Assembly (NCBI GenBank): GCA_963580285.1
Contig: OY757026.1
Coordinates: forward strand, 60,885,396-60,949,395
Length of the DNA stretch: 64,000 nucleotides
Source of the DNA: Lucinisca nassula
Lineage: Eukaryota; Mollusca; Bivalvia; Lucinida; Lucinidae
Direction of reading: 5' to 3'
The notes under the pieces are model-generated. The model was not told where the DNA came from and made no database searches. It was given only the letters and a program-made list of their open reading frames with translations. How positions within the stretch are numbered: position 1 is the first letter of the stretch; every line of letters starts with the position of its first letter. Below, in pieces: positions 1-11,311 of the stretch. A program made the position numbers and the translations under genes.

Positions 1-187
1 GACAGGCTTAGATCCTCTAAGCAGTTTACCAGTACTAGTGTGCCGGCCGGATTCAGCTCTGCGTGGAAGCATCGTGCAGCCCACTTTTCAGTGGGACAGG
101 GCTTATAGAAAAGCGAACAGGAAGTCCCGACAGTTGTCTACCTTTGAAAAATGGCGGCAAAATCTACCAGATGTTCCCATTCCCCTT
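1..187 (-). repeat. SINE-B fragment joined to half of a TTAA MITE; then poly-T
   Basis: 1-84 is the reverse of a SINE-B 5' region (GGATTCAGCTCTGCGTGGAA). 85-187 is the right half of the TTAA MITE ending GTTCCCATTCCCCTTAA. The abrupt junction suggests deletion or recombination. 188-294 holds nothing recognised; 297-320 is a T run, and 474-515 is an ATTT microsatellite. Confidence 0.7.
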
Positions 188-511
188 AAGTAATTTGATT
201 TGTTATAAGTAAGAAATGGGTGTGGCAAAATTAATTTATTTATCAGGATAAGCGTTAAACCAAGATCGTGAACCGTGGGCAAGGGAGACAAAAATGTTTT
301 TTTTTTTTTTTTTTTTTTTTAGATTTGTTTCACCTGGAAGTGTGTCTATTCCCAGTAAGAACTTTTTGTAGTGCGCATACCTGAGGAAACATAAATTTTC
401 TGCAGAGTTACAAAATGCTTTGAGTGTGATTTTGTTACCTATATTTTACAAGACCCTGTAAGTTGCTTCTATTTATTTATTTATTTATATATTTATTTAT
501 TTATTTATTTA

Positions 512-811
512 TTCATCACGTGAACAAGTCCGTGAAATGAAGACCCCCACTTTATATAGAGAAAGCTGGGGTTTACGGGAGTATACATTATTTTTCTTAT
601 TTCTGTTCCAAGACATAGGTTGTGGGTTCTCGTTAGAACCTCACTGAGGCGGTTCTAACGAGCACCCTCAACTTATGTTTAGGCGGTTCTATCGAGCACC
701 CTCAACCTATGTTTTGAGCATTTATAAGAAAATATCAAAGATTTTATCAGAAAAGTTTCCATTTTGGTGATGTGAAAAATGCACTATGTCGCACGGATGA
801 GTTGTCGTAAT

Positions 812-842
<31 letters not shown>

Positions 843-1021
843 TTTCATCACGATAACAAGTTAATGTAACGAAGTCCCCTCTAAACCCCATTTAATGTAG
901 AGAAAAGTGGGATTTACTGGGGTATATATTATTTGCTCAAAATATAGATTGGTGGTACTCGTTAAAACCGCCACATTGAGTGCATATACAGTTTATGTTT
1001 TGAGTTAGAAACGGAAGAAAG
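512..1021. mobile_element. Two M1b foldback MITE copies separated by an ATTT microsatellite
   Basis: Copy one (512-811) has ends ATCACGTGAACAAGTCCGTG and a centre GGTTCTAACGAGCACCCTCA duplicated in tandem. A second ATTT run lies at 811-845. Copy two (846-1021) is truncated on the right. M1b shares the central palindrome with M1a but has different termini. Confidence 0.65.
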
Positions 1022-1093
1022 ATGTCACAGTTTTTATTAATATTTGTCATTTCCGACACCATGCTAGACACCATCATTTCACGTGGAATATCT

Positions 1094-1530
1094 TGTCCTA
1101 CTATTATCTTGTTCGCACAACTTAATATCTTGTGCGCACAACTAAATATCTTGTTCGCACAACTTATTATCTTGTTCGCACAACATATTATAAAAAATTA
1201 TGTCCCTTCCCGGGTTCCGTAAAAATGACTATTCGTATGAAAAACTGTTTTCCAAGCACGTGCTGAATTAATCGATGCAATAAATAAATAAATCTTGTTC
1301 GCACAACTTATTTTCTTGTGCGCACAAGATAATATCTACTATCTTGTTCGCACAACTTAATATATTGTGCGCACAAGATAATATCTTCTGCGCACAAGAC
1401 ATTATGTTGTCTGCACAAGATAATATCTTGTTCGCACAAGATCATATGTTGTGCGAACAAGATGTTATGTTGTCCGCACAAGATAATATGTTGTCCGAAC
1501 AAGATAATATCTTGTCGCTTGTGCGCACAA
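1094..1530. repeat. Minisatellite of 18-23-bp palindromic units
   Basis: Two blocks, 1094-1190 and 1293-1530, of units like ATCTTGTGCGCACAAGAT, separated by unique sequence. Each unit reads nearly the same on both strands, so overlapping readings on + (1344-1832) and - (1308-1553) both show the repeating ILCAQ/ILFAQ pattern; neither is a gene. Both blocks are followed by the same ATGTCCCTTCCCGGGTTCCG (1200 and 1552). Confidence 0.85.
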
Positions 1531-1707
1531 CTTATAAAATAAAAAAAAATCATGTCCCTTCCCGGGTTCCGTACATTTTATATATGAAATTTATGAAACG
1601 AGTCTTTGGGAATAAATGTATTTGGGCTTTACGGTCGTCAAAACGCCGTCTACTGAAAAAAAAAATGAAAAAAAAAACAGTATGCAGAGCGGTAAGCTTA
1701 TGGTGCT

Positions 1708-1949
1708 TTAAGGGGAATGGGAACACCTTTAGGGGAGGCAACTCCTGCAAAAGTATTTTTGTCTCCCATTTCAATAGGGGTCAACTGTTAAAGGAAAGAA
1801 TTTGCTCCTCAGGAGCAAATTCTTTCCTTTAAGAGTAGACCCCTTTTTCCGTGGAACAAGGCTTATAGAAAGGCGAACAGGAAGTCCCGAAAGTTGTCTC
1901 CCTTTGAAAAATGGCGGAAAAATCAGCCAAGTGTTCCCATTCCCCTTAA
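1708..1949. mobile_element. TTAA-flanked foldback MITE (copy 1)
   Basis: Both ends are TTAAGGGGAATGGGAACACC and its inverse. Near the centre is a perfect hairpin (AAAGAATTTGCTCCT/AGGAGCAAATTCTTT). TTAA targets are typical of piggyBac-group elements; that link is inference. Other full copies at 45521-45744 and 55074-55314, partial ones at 85-187 and 57715-57840. Confidence 0.8.
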
Positions 1950-2035
1950 ACAACTTGGATCTGCTTTGGTTTTATGGGATAAACACTTCTTGTGTAGGAT
2001 TATTAGCGTTGAGGGAAAAGGAGTTTCCTGTCCTC

Positions 2036-2652
2036 TACGTAAATAAGTCCGCGAAATGAACGCCCAAGTAAAGCCAACTTTATTTAGCGGTAAGCGGGGT
2101 TCACCATTCAGGGTCATTTTTTCAAGCGTACAATCAACCCTGAAGAGCAGTCAGTGTTTTGATTTCTATCTAAATCTGACAGAGTGACTAGAAGCTTAAG
2201 TTTTATTTTTATTAAAATTGCAAGGGCGTGTGGTGGGGACTACTATACAATTAAAAAGTCCTATATTCAACATTCATTCTGGGACACGCATTTGTTTCCC
2301 TATTTACAACCCTTCAAGCTTTAACGGAAATTATAGAGAAAAAGACATTTTTATTTTGTTTCTTAATTTCCAGTTCAGAAAAATAACCATCACGAAAACA
2401 AGCCTATATAATTTTGACCCCTTTGAACCCCACTTTTATACAGTAAAACTGGGGTTTACATGGGTAAACCTTATTTTTCTTATTTCTGCTCCAAAATATA
2501 GATTGTGGATACTCGTTAGAACCGCCTCGATGAGGTGGTTCCAAAGGGTACCCATGAGGTGGTTCCAAAGGGTACCCACAATCTATATTTTGAGCAGAAA
2601 TAAGAAAAATATCACAATTTTTCTTCTGCTAGACAGATGATTCCTCGTAATG
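2036..2652. mobile_element. M1b fragment and M1a foldback MITE
   Basis: 2036-2125 is an M1b end. 2390-2652 is an M1a copy: CACGAAAACAAGCCTATATA end, the CCCACTTTTATACAG-type stem, and a centre in which ATGAGGTGGTTCCAAAGGGT occurs twice in tandem. 2126-2389 between them shows nothing recognised. Confidence 0.7.
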
Positions 2653-2691
2653 CCAGTCCTTATTTTCCCTGAAATACACACTCTTATTTAT

Positions 2692-2988
2692 GTTTGTTTG
2701 GGGTTTAACGTTCCCATCAACACTATTTAGGTCATTTTGGAGATGTTGCTTCCGATTTTTGGGGACTTTTATCCGAATTTGAGATGCAATGGCATCTCAA
2801 TCCCTGCTGCCCAATGAAACCAATAGGGTTTATATGCATGGACGGGCAGACAGACCCCTCTTTGCCTGGGCAGACTTAGATCTTCTAAGTGGTTTCCCAG
2901 TACTCGTGTGCGGTCGGTTTCAGCTCTGCGTGGAAGCACCATGCAGCCCAATCCATTTCTCCAAGCCCCGATGGGCGGGGGCCTTATT
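2692..2988 (-). mobile_element. SINE-B copy
   Basis: Complete reverse copy, from the GGTTTAACGTTCCCATCAAC tail side to CAAGCCCCGATGGGCGGGGG. SINE-B is about 305 bp, ends GACGTTAAACCTCAAATC followed by CAAA repeats, and starts GCCCCCGCCCATAGGGGCTT. I see no clear Pol III A/B boxes, so SINE status is inferred from size, tail and copy number. Confidence 0.75.
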
Positions 2989-3243
2989 TCTGTTTGAAAA
3001 TTTAACTCACAATGTTGTATTTTAAGCATGTTGTTATCGTGCAGATGCGAATACTAAGTTCACTCCAGCTTAGCTGTCATGAATTAATTCTTTGCAATCC
3101 TGTCTCTGACAGTATAATCACGACATCTCATATATGCCTGACGTCCCAAAGAAGGAACATTGGCAAACAGTGGATGCCAAGATCAGCAGATTGGGGCGTC
3201 GGATCTGGGTCTAGACCTTTTTTACGATACAAGATTTTTTTGT

Positions 3244-3628
3244 AAAACGAAAACACGCCTATATAATTTTGATCCCCTTGACCCCACTTTTATATAGAAA
3301 AACTGGGGTTTACAGGGGTAAAACTCTTCTCTAAAATATGGAATTAGGGTATTCGTTAGAACCGCCTCGATCAGGCGGTTCTAAGGAGTACCCACAATCT
3401 GTATTTAAGAACAGAAATAAGAAAATATCATTTTCTTATTTTTGCTCTAAAATATGGAATGTGGGTATTCGTTAGAACCGCTTCGATGGGGCGGTTCTAA
3501 GGAGTACCAACAATCTGTATTTAAGAGCAGAAATAAGAAAAATATCACACTTTTTAATCTTAAAATTTTCATTTTTTTCGGCTATTAAGCCGGTTACAAT
3601 GTATTTGTATAGGCGTGTTTTCGTAATG
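3244..3628. mobile_element. M1a foldback MITE with doubled centre
   Basis: Ends ACGAAAACACGCCTATATAA and its inverse (GGCGTGTTTTCGT). The central TTAGAACCGC...GCGGTTCTAA palindrome occurs twice, at about 3355 and 3472. 3150-3230 before it carries the ATTGGCAAACAGTGGATGCC bivalve-type dispersed motif also seen at 15960 and 42805. Confidence 0.75.
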
Positions 3629-3849
3629 TTACAATAAACAAAATTATAATCAGACACCCTTCTTACTGATAATGGGCCTGTCTCAAGCTATTAGATGGAA
3701 GAGTCCATCTGTCTTAGACGTGTTAATTATCTCCCCTTGAATGTGCATCACGCCACATTAGACTAGGAAATATGCCGGAGATATCTCTCCCTTTCACTCC
3801 TGAGTTCTTGACTATCACCCTTCAATCTTTGAGCGGGACAATTCCATTC

Positions 3850-4189
3850 CATTACGAAAACACGCCTATACAAATACATTATCAATTTTTCGGCCAAAAA
3901 AAAATGGAAATTTTAAGATGAAAAATTGTGATATTTTTCTTGTTTCTGCTCAAAACATAGATTGCGGGGACTCGATAGAACCGCCTCGTCGAGGCGGTTC
4001 TATCGAGTCCCCGCAATCTATGTTTTGAGCAGAAATAAGAAAATATCGACGAGGCGGTTCTATCGAGTCCCCGCAATCTATGTTTTGAGCAGAAATAAGA
4101 AAAATAATGTTTACCCCTGTAAACCCCAGTTTTACAATATAAAAGTGGGGTTTGAGAGGGTCAAAATCGTACAAGCGTTTTTCATGATG
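3850..4189. mobile_element. M1a foldback MITE with repeated right arm
   Basis: Ends ATTACGAAAACACGCCTATA and a degenerate inverse. The stretch GAGGCGGTTCTATCGAGTCC, CCGCAATCTATGTTTTGAGC is present twice in tandem (3990-4050 and 4050-4110), from a partial duplication of the palindrome arm. 3660-3849 holds nothing recognised. Confidence 0.75.
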
Positions 4190-4226
4190 CATGGAATCTA
4201 ACATGATGTCAAACAGTGTAGACGAC

Positions 4227-4505
4227 CCCAGCTCATTAGGGCTTGAAGAAATAGATGGGCATCATGCAGATACTTCCACACAGAACTGAAACCAACCGCA
4301 CACGAGTACTGGTTAACCACTCAGAGGAACTCACCCTGTCCAGGCAAAGCGGTGCGAGTTGGACCATCCATGCTTATAAACCCTATTTATTTCATTGGGC
4401 GACAGGGCTTGAGAAGTCATTTCATCTCATTGTCGGGTAAAGGAAGCACAATGACCTATACACTATTGACGGAGACGTTAAACCTCAAGTCAAACATACA
4501 AACAG
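4227..4505 (+). mobile_element. SINE-B copy
   Basis: Forward copy, slightly internally deleted near 4435-4455, ending GACGTTAAACCTCAAGTCAA. It lies between two M1a MITEs. Confidence 0.72.
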
Positions 4506-4510
4506 CATAG

Positions 4511-4791
4511 CATCACGAAAACACGCCTATATAATTTTGACCCCCTTGAACCCCACTTTTATACAGTAAAACTGGGGTTTCCGGGGATATATACCTTATT
4601 TTTCTTATTTCTGCTCTAAAATATAGATTGTGGGTACTCGTTAGAACCGCCTCGATGAGGCGGTTCTAACGAGTGCCCACAATCTATATTTTGAGCAGAA
4701 ATAAGAAAAATATCACAATTTTTCATCCTAAAATTTTCATTTTTTCGGTGATAAAGGTGGCAATGTATTTGTATAGGCGTGTTTGCGTAAT
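4511..4791. mobile_element. M1a foldback MITE (near-complete reference copy)
   Basis: Ends CATCACGAAAACACGCCTAT and the inverse ending at GCGTAATG. Between them are the stems CCCACTTTTATACAGTAAAA and a perfect central hairpin GTTAGAACCGCCTCGATGAG to about 4680. No coding sequence. This is the most regular of the ~8 M1a copies. Confidence 0.8.
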
Positions 4792-4917
4792 GGATCCAGA
4801 TGAGATGGCCCATATTGAGCCAACTCATCAGGATCTGCACTGTTTGCATAGGTATCTATACCCTTCTACTGGGTTGAAAGGTTTAAGTTTCATTTGTTAT
4901 CATCGTCTACTCTATCT

Positions 4918-5221
4918 TGGTGGCCCCCGCCCATCGGGGCTTGAAGAAAAAGATAGGCTGCATGATGCTTCCACGCAAAGCTAAAACCGACTGCACACCA
5001 GTACTGGTAAACCACTCAGAGGATCTAAGCCTGCCCAGGCAAAGTGATGTGAGGCGGACCGTCCATGCTTATAAACCATATTGGTTTCATTGGGCGACAG
5101 GGCTTGAGCTGTCATTTCATCTCAATGTCGGGTAAAAGTCCCACAAAATTGGAAGCAATGTCTCCAAAATGACCTGTACAGTGTTGACGGGGGCGTTAAA
5201 CCTGAAATCAAACAAACAAAA
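4918..5221 (+). mobile_element. SINE-B copy; 5222-5762 unassigned
   Basis: Full-length forward copy from GCCCCCGCCCATCGGGGCTT to GACGTTAAACCTGAAATC with a CAAA tail. The stretch 5222-5762 after it contains no gene or repeat that I recognise. Confidence 0.75.
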
Positions 5222-5880
5222 AAACTCTATCTTGGTGATATAAGGGGCAAAAAATACAGGTTGCTTATCCTGTATTCGTCTGTATTCATCATTAAACAAC
5301 TCATAGCTGATTCACGTCAGGAATCAACGTGTCTTCGGCATAGTACACTCGGCGAAGACTCTTATCCCGAGCGCATTACGGACAACTCGTTGAGAAGAAA
5401 AAAAATCTTAAGGAAGGAAGGAAAACCTTTGCTCTATACGGGTGAGTGTCCAAGCTAATTTAAATCATCGCCGAGTGCGCACGCATGCCCAAAGATACAG
5501 TTTTGCTTGTCTCGGTGCGTTTACAGGTACATACTTCGTCACCTACTCAAAAGTGCTCATCAGTCTAATTGTGCGATTGATCTATGTATCTGAGATTCCC
5601 GCACACGTAAACTACATCTAAATAAAACATGCCACTGAAAATGAATCTGGTAGAAAAATCAACGCACTGGTAGCACTGATGAGTACGTCGATCGTCTCTG
5701 CGTGTAGACAGAAAAACATTACTGACTCGGGACTACATGTACATGTACAACTAAAACGGGGATTAAAGCTGGGAGAGTTAGAAAACTGGTGACGTCGGCC
5801 TGTCTTTCATAGATTTTAAGAGTTGAGTTCCCTTCTTTGCTTTTCGAACTTGTCAAATCACCGTAGCCCCTTCAGTTTTT

Positions 5881-7220
5881 AGCTCGCCAGAGCCGAAGGC
5901 CCCAGGGGAGCTTATAGTATAGGCAGTTGTCCGTCGTCGTCGTCTGCGTCGTCGTATGATGTGTGACGTCAACACTTTCAAACGACATCTACCCTGAAGC
6001 CACTGGGCTGATTGGGCCCAAATTTCATCTGTAGCAAACTTGGGCTGGGGGGAATGAAATTTTGTGTGTATGTGTTTTTTTGTTGTTTTTTTTTAAATTC
6101 GGCTCATTAGTTTGGTTGCTATTGCAACTTAGAGTTTCCATAGACTTAAAATGCGGAAAATTGGAAAATGACATTTACTGCCAAGTCATTGCAGATATTT
6201 ATACAAAACTGGAAATGTTTCTTGAATAAATTTCTCTCAGCCACATGCTTTTATGCCAACCTGGGGGTCCCAAGGTTGTGCCGGGGCCATGCCCCCCCCC
6301 CCCTCCACTTTATAAAATGCCATATATCTCAGAAACCATTCAGATTCTCTTACCGAAACCATATATATATTCTTGTTCCTCATGATAAGATGCATTCGGT
6401 AACATTAACGTGATGGTCCCTGGCCATGCCCCACCGCCTCTCCTTCATAAAACGCCAAATATCTCAGAAATCTTACAGATCCCCACCCCTAAACCATATG
6501 CATTCTTGTTCCTTATGGTAAGAGGCATTCAGTGACACCAACCTGGCGGTCCCCCGGTATGTGCCGGGGTTATGCCCCACCCTCTCCACTTCATAAAAGA
6601 CCCAGTATCTCAGAAACCTAACAGATACCCACCCTAAACCATATTTATTCTTGTTCCTTATGATACTCGAACCTAGGAGTCACCCGTGGCGCGCCGAGGC
6701 CATGTCCTAACCCTCGGCATGACAAAAGGCAATATAGCTGAGAAACCGTTCAGAACCCAACCGCTAAACCATGTATATAGAAACGCTGAGACTTTAAGGA
6801 AATATTCAATATATTTGCCTATACAGGTTTTTTGTTTTTATGAAACTTGGCTCTTTAGTTTGGTTGGTATGGCAAGTTAAGATTTTCAATAGACTTCTAA
6901 TTGGGAAAATTGAAAAATGTCTTTTATGCCTATTAAGATATTTTGTCAAGTTTTCATACAAATGTTCCTTAAACAATGTTCTATCTGCCATATGATTTTA
7001 GGCCTATTGATTGCCACAGATGGGAAATTGTCTATTAACATTTGTTGTTTTGCAACTACACTTTCAAGCGACAGCCACTAGGCTGAATGAGTCCAAATTT
7101 TAACTGTAGCATCTGTGGGCTCAGGGCTTCCAAGGTTTATTTAAAAAACATGACTGCCAGTGGGCAGTGTCCCCACCCCCCTAGAGCTCTGGTGAGCATA
7201 GTGACCAATGGGCCTCTTGT
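5881..7220 (+). mobile_element. Helentron-like (HINE/pearl-type) element H1
   Basis: 5' end AGCTCGCCAGAGCCGAAGGC preceded by T5. 3' end has GAGCTCTGGTGAGC, 11 nt, a GGCCNNTGGGCC-type hairpin (slightly degenerate), then TCTTGT. Centre: about four diverged ~145-bp satellite units (the CTCAGAAACC...CTAAACCATAT...TTCTTGTTCCTTATGATAAG pattern). It sits inside a 165-bp satellite array whose units give the empty site. No protein is encoded, so it is non-autonomous. Confidence 0.75.
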
Positions 7221-7888
7221 TATCTGATCAACTTCAAACTTAAGCATATAAGTAAGTTAGGGATATAGCTTTGATGAGTTCGAAAACTGGCAAGGTCGGC
7301 CTATCTATCGTAGAGTGTGCTGAATATGCCTATATTTGACCTTGTTATCACCATCGCCCCTTAAGTTTCCATCGAATCATTTTGAAACATACATATAAGT
7401 AAGTCAGGGATAAAACCTCGACTGAGTTCATCAAAAATTGGTGAGCTCGGCCTATATTTCGGAGAGTTACATCCCCCTTGATTACAGAAAATGCCTATTT
7501 GTGACCTTGTCATCTCTGTAGCCGCTTGAGTTTTTATCGGAGCTTCTTGAAACTGTCAGGGATAAAAGCTTGGATGGATTCGAAAACTTGTGAAGTGGCC
7601 TACCTATCAAAGAGTTACGTCCACTAGATTGCTGAAAATGCCTATTTTTGACCTTGTCATCACCGTAGCCCCTTTTTTATCGGATCTTCTTGAAACTTAC
7701 ATGTAAGTGAGTCAAGGATAAACGCTCAGATAATTTCAAAAACTGGTGAGGTCAGCCTATCTGTCATAGAGTTACTTGCCCTTGATTGCAGAAAATGCCT
7801 GTTTTTGACATTGTCATCACTGTAGCCCCTTCATTTTTTTTTTATTATTTCTTTGTTTGTATTTTTTATCAAATCTTCATGTTACGTA

Positions 7889-8725
7889 TACAGAGGACCC
7901 GCGTTATAACGACAGTATTTGTTCCCATTTATTGTGCCGTTATAATGAATTTGCCGTTATAAAGAACCTTAAGCTAAGAATTTATTCCATTGAAATTGCC
8001 GTTATAATGAGTAATTCAGGAATAAACGCTAGGATGGGTTTGAAAACAGGCGAGGTCAGCCTATATGGCCCTTTGATTGCTGAAAATGTCTATTTTTTAC
8101 CTTTTCATCACCGTAGTCCCTTCAGTTTTTATCGGATCTTTTTTAAATTTACATGTCAAAAAGCCAAGGATTAAAGCTCCTTAAAAACAGGTGCGGTCGG
8201 CCTATTTTTCATAGACTTACGCCCCACTTGATTGCAGAAAATGCCTGTTACGTATACAGAGGACCCGCGTTATAACGACAGTATTTGTACCCTTTTATTC
8301 TGCCGTTATAATGAATTTGCCGTTATAAAGAACCTTAAGCTAAGAATTTATTCCATTGAAATTGTCGTTGTAATGAGTAAATCAGGAATAAACGCTAGGA
8401 TGGGTTTGAAAACAGGCGAGGTCAGCCTATATGGCCCTTTGATTGCTGAAAAAGTCTATTTATTACCTTTTCATCACCGTAGCCCTTTCAGTTTTTATCG
8501 GATCTTCTTTAAATTTACATGTCAAAAAGCCAAGGATTAAAGCTTGAATTAGTTCGAAAACGGGTGCGGTCGGCCTATTTTTCATAGACTTACGTCCCCC
8601 TTGATTGCAGAAAATGCCTGTTCCGTATACAGAGGACCCGCGTTATAACGACATTATTTGCCTTAAGCTAAGAATTTATTCCATTGAAATTGTCGTTATA
8701 ATGAGTAAGTCAGGAATAAACGCTA
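7889..8725. repeat. Higher-order unit: MITE-like insert co-amplified in the satellite
   Basis: A ~145-bp block CAGAGGACCCGCGTTATAAC...GTCGTTATAATGAGT recurs at 7891, 8257 and 8630 (spacing 366 and 373 bp); the third is internally deleted. Its ends are partial inverses (GTTATAACGAC / GTCGTTATAATG). The block is embedded at the same position of the 165-bp unit each time, so it was inserted once and then duplicated with its surroundings. Confidence 0.7.
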
Positions 8726-9206
8726 GGATGAGTTTGAAAACTGGCGAGGTCAGTCTATATGGCCCTTTGATTGCTGAAAAAGTCTATTTTTTACTTTTTC
8801 ATCACCGTAGCCCCTTCAGTTTTTATCGGATCTTCTTTAAATTTACATGTCAAAAAGCCAAGGATTAAAGCTTGAATTAGTTCGAAAACGCGTGCGGTCG
8901 GCAATTTTTCATAGACTTACGTCCCCCTTGATTGCAGAAAATGCCTATTTTTAACTGGTCATCAACGTAACCCCTTCAGTTTTTCTAATTAATCAGAGAT
9001 TAAAACGCGAATGAGTTGGATAATTGATGAGATCGGCCTGTGTACCATAAATTTATGCCCCATTCTTTGCTGAAAAATGCCCATTTCAGTATCTGTCATC
9101 ACAACAAGTCCTTCAGCTTTAAAGGGATCTTCCTGAAACCAACATTTAAGCACAATGTAGCTTACCGCTTGTGCCGTCTTCTTTATAGTGAAGTTATATT
9201 ATATAT

Positions 9207-9570
9207 CATATGACGTCGCGTCTGAGACTGTAATAACGTCATGTAATATTTTCGAAAATCCATTTGTGGATTAAATATGCAAATTAGCTAGATACGTCCC
9301 GTAACGTTACATGTACGACGTACTTAACGACGTCGCGTTCACTAATGGCGGAATATTGACATTTTTGTACTCAATCCTGAATAAAATGTGTTTTAAATGT
9401 CATGATAAATAGAATATTGCATTCGCGCTCGTGTATTATTGAATTTATTAAACTCGTTGAGGAAAAGGGATAAAATGCTCGGCAAAGCCTCGCATACCTC
9501 GCATTTTATCCCTTTTCCTCAACTCGTTTAATAAATTCAATAATGCATGAGCATTCATGTAAGATCCTCT
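9207..9570. repeat. R4 repeat with long hairpin
   Basis: Starts CATATGACGTCGCGTCTGAG. Ends with a hairpin whose arms are GAATTTATTAAACTCGTTGA... (9439) and its inverse ending near 9540, with CTCGGCAAAGCCTCG at the turn. Other copies: 46897-47242, 62665-62925 (reverse), 61140-61425 (reverse, partial); related, shorter sequences at 20470-20760 and 35395-35475. Probably a foldback DNA element. Confidence 0.7.
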
Positions 9571-9739
9571 ATGTTCATGTTTCTTTCCCTTATAAGTCTT
9601 GGCCACCCCTTTAACTTTCTCTAAAGTAATCTCAAAATTTATTTAGACATCAACATCACTCCCGCTCAATTACACACAAAGCCTTGTAAAACAAATCATG
9701 ATATATTGTGATTTATGCTTCATGGCATGTTGATTTTGT

Positions 9740-9858
9740 TATATATTCTCGACAAGTTCAGGGCTTCAACCCATGTTCCAGTATATATTCTCGACAAGTT
9801 CAGGGCTTCAACCCATGTTCCAGAACATGGGTTGAAGCCCTGAACTTGTCGAGTATAT
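9740..9858. repeat. 41-bp unit as direct repeat plus inverted copy
   Basis: The 41-bp unit starting TATATATTCTCGACAAGTTC occurs at 9740-9780 and 9782-9822. The inverse of its last 31 bases follows at once at 9823-9853, giving a perfect 31-bp-arm palindrome with a 2-base centre. Not part of any MITE recognised elsewhere in the window. Confidence 0.9.
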
Positions 9859-10631
9859 AGGTCTTACGCATGCACGAGCAGCCCGCCATATATGCGGTTC
9901 ACATCAGCCGTTACAAAGCAAACATCTTTTGTTGGCAGCGGCTCAAGCACTTGTGATCATCATGCATGGTGTTTCTTTCCCTTTCATGTCTTGGATGGGA
10001 TGTGTGAGTTAACTGAACCGATTCCGGATCATTGCCTTTTCATCTCTTTTTTATTTTAGAAAAATCACGGTGGACAAAGTCTTGTAAATTAAAACATAAT
10101 CAAATGAACATTGAGTTGCATCATGAGAATATGTATCTTATCACAGATGCATATAAGAATATGAGTCGGATAGCCTTGCATTCACGCAGTGTGATCAGAG
10201 TCTTCGCTATGCGCTTATCGACAATCGTTGATTCCAAAGCTGATAAAGTTGAACATAGAAGGCTGTTTATCTGGCTGCGTGGGAACGTCGGTTGATACGG
10301 GTTTTCACCTTGCTTACACGTCTGAAGATACATCTTGCTTGACGCGACTCAAATGAACATGGTTCAATCACCCATTCTATTCACTAACAAGCCAAAAAAA
10401 ACAACAACATCACACAAGGTGATAGGTTTTCTAGCCTCGTTTTCCCTAGTGGGCAGAATAACTTTTGGTTCGATACTTCGCCGTTAATGAGGCGCGAATA
10501 ATTTTAAGTAATTACTATTGTTTAATAGGCATCCTATCAAAATTATTTACCATGATTAATTTCCTGTCATTTCGTATAAATTTAGGCGGAAAATATACCT
10601 GCTTTAATCTTATTTCCGTTCTTCAAATAAG

Positions 10632-10740
10632 GCCCAGCAGGCACACGTCGCTAGGGTAACGTCAAATCAACTTCGGTGCAACGGCATAACGTTGTACCGC
10701 CATTACTGTGACGTCTCAATTACGGCATGTGTCTGCTGGG
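10632..10740. mobile_element. 109-bp inverted-repeat element upstream of exon 1
   Basis: Ends CCCAGCAGGCACACG and the inverse of CCCAGCAGACACATGCCG, enclosing about 75 bp. Too short to code. It lies about 90 bp before the first CARNS1-like exon seen, so it could affect 5' regulation; no evidence for that here. 9871-10631 has a diverged Penelope-type 3' end at about 9966-10050 and otherwise nothing recognised. Confidence 0.55.
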
Positions 10741-10833
10741 GGAGCATCAGCTATGGTTCGGAGTAAGGATACGTAACCATTTAATATAAATATAATTTTA
10801 TTAATCAAAGGCATGTTATCGTTGCCATTTCAG

Positions 10834-11091
10834 TTGGCCGTTCAGCCGACACTGTCACTGCCGGGGTCACTGCCAAACATGAGTTCAAGAAATACGAAAG
10901 AGCTTTGTGGAGGCGGTATACTAGTTTCTGATGAAAGCGAAAAGAAACATGGGAAAGCATGTGTTTTACCCAAAGTTGCAGATAAAATTCACAATTTAAA
11001 AGAAGTGTATTCCACAGCACTAGGTGGCTACCGGGACTGGAGCAATAATGTGGACCTGGGACCTCCCAAAAGCGGATTGGACGATGTACAA
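10834..11091 (+). CDS. CARNS1: CARNS1-like exon 1 of those seen (probable start codon at 10879)
   Basis: The exon is open and phase 0 at both ends. A 3' splice-like site (ccatttcag) precedes 10834 and the donor gtaagt starts at 11092. The ATG at 10879 has A at -3 and begins MSSRNTKELCGGG, so I take it as the likely start. The 15 codons before it are also open and may be 5' UTR of a second exon or coding, and an ATG at 10813 would precede the acceptor. Residues 1-71 are a poorly conserved, hydrophilic leader including GGYRDWSNNVD. No signal peptide is visible, consistent with a cytosolic enzyme. A small inverted-repeat element ends about 90 bp upstream. No promoter could be identified. Confidence 0.72.
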
Positions 11092-11311
11092 GTAAGTCGA
11101 TTTTCTTTATTAAGTCAAAACACACCGGCAAACCATACTTATTTATTTACATTAAGAAGCTTGTTTATGAGCATACTTGGAAACCCCACTTTACACAGAA
11201 AAGAAGTTGTGTCTACAAGGATATATACTTTTTGAGCAAATTTAAGGAAAATAAATCCTTATTTAACAGAGATGATAATAGTATCCAATATTTTCAGAGG
11301 GTTTCCCTTGT

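Larger units (their letters stand above)
5763..9150. repeat. ~165-bp satellite array, split by H1
   Basis: Units carry GGTCGGCCTATCTTTCATAG, CCCTTGATTGCAGAAAATGC, TCATCACCGTAGCCCCTTCA and TTTTATCGGATCTTCTTGAA. One unit (5763-5880) lies left of H1 and about eleven lie right (7221-9150). Readings of ~100 codons at 7857, 8232 and 8605 are repeat translations, not genes. Nothing else is recognised here. Confidence 0.8.

Noticed and set aside
1094..1530. CRISPR-like array of short regular repeats
   Set aside because: No constant spacer length, the spacers are themselves repeat units, and the genome is eukaryotic.
7857..8868. Three similar ~90-105-codon readings that look like a gene family
   Set aside because: They are translations of successive units of the 165-bp satellite; similarity is at DNA level, including intergenic parts, with no codon-level conservation.
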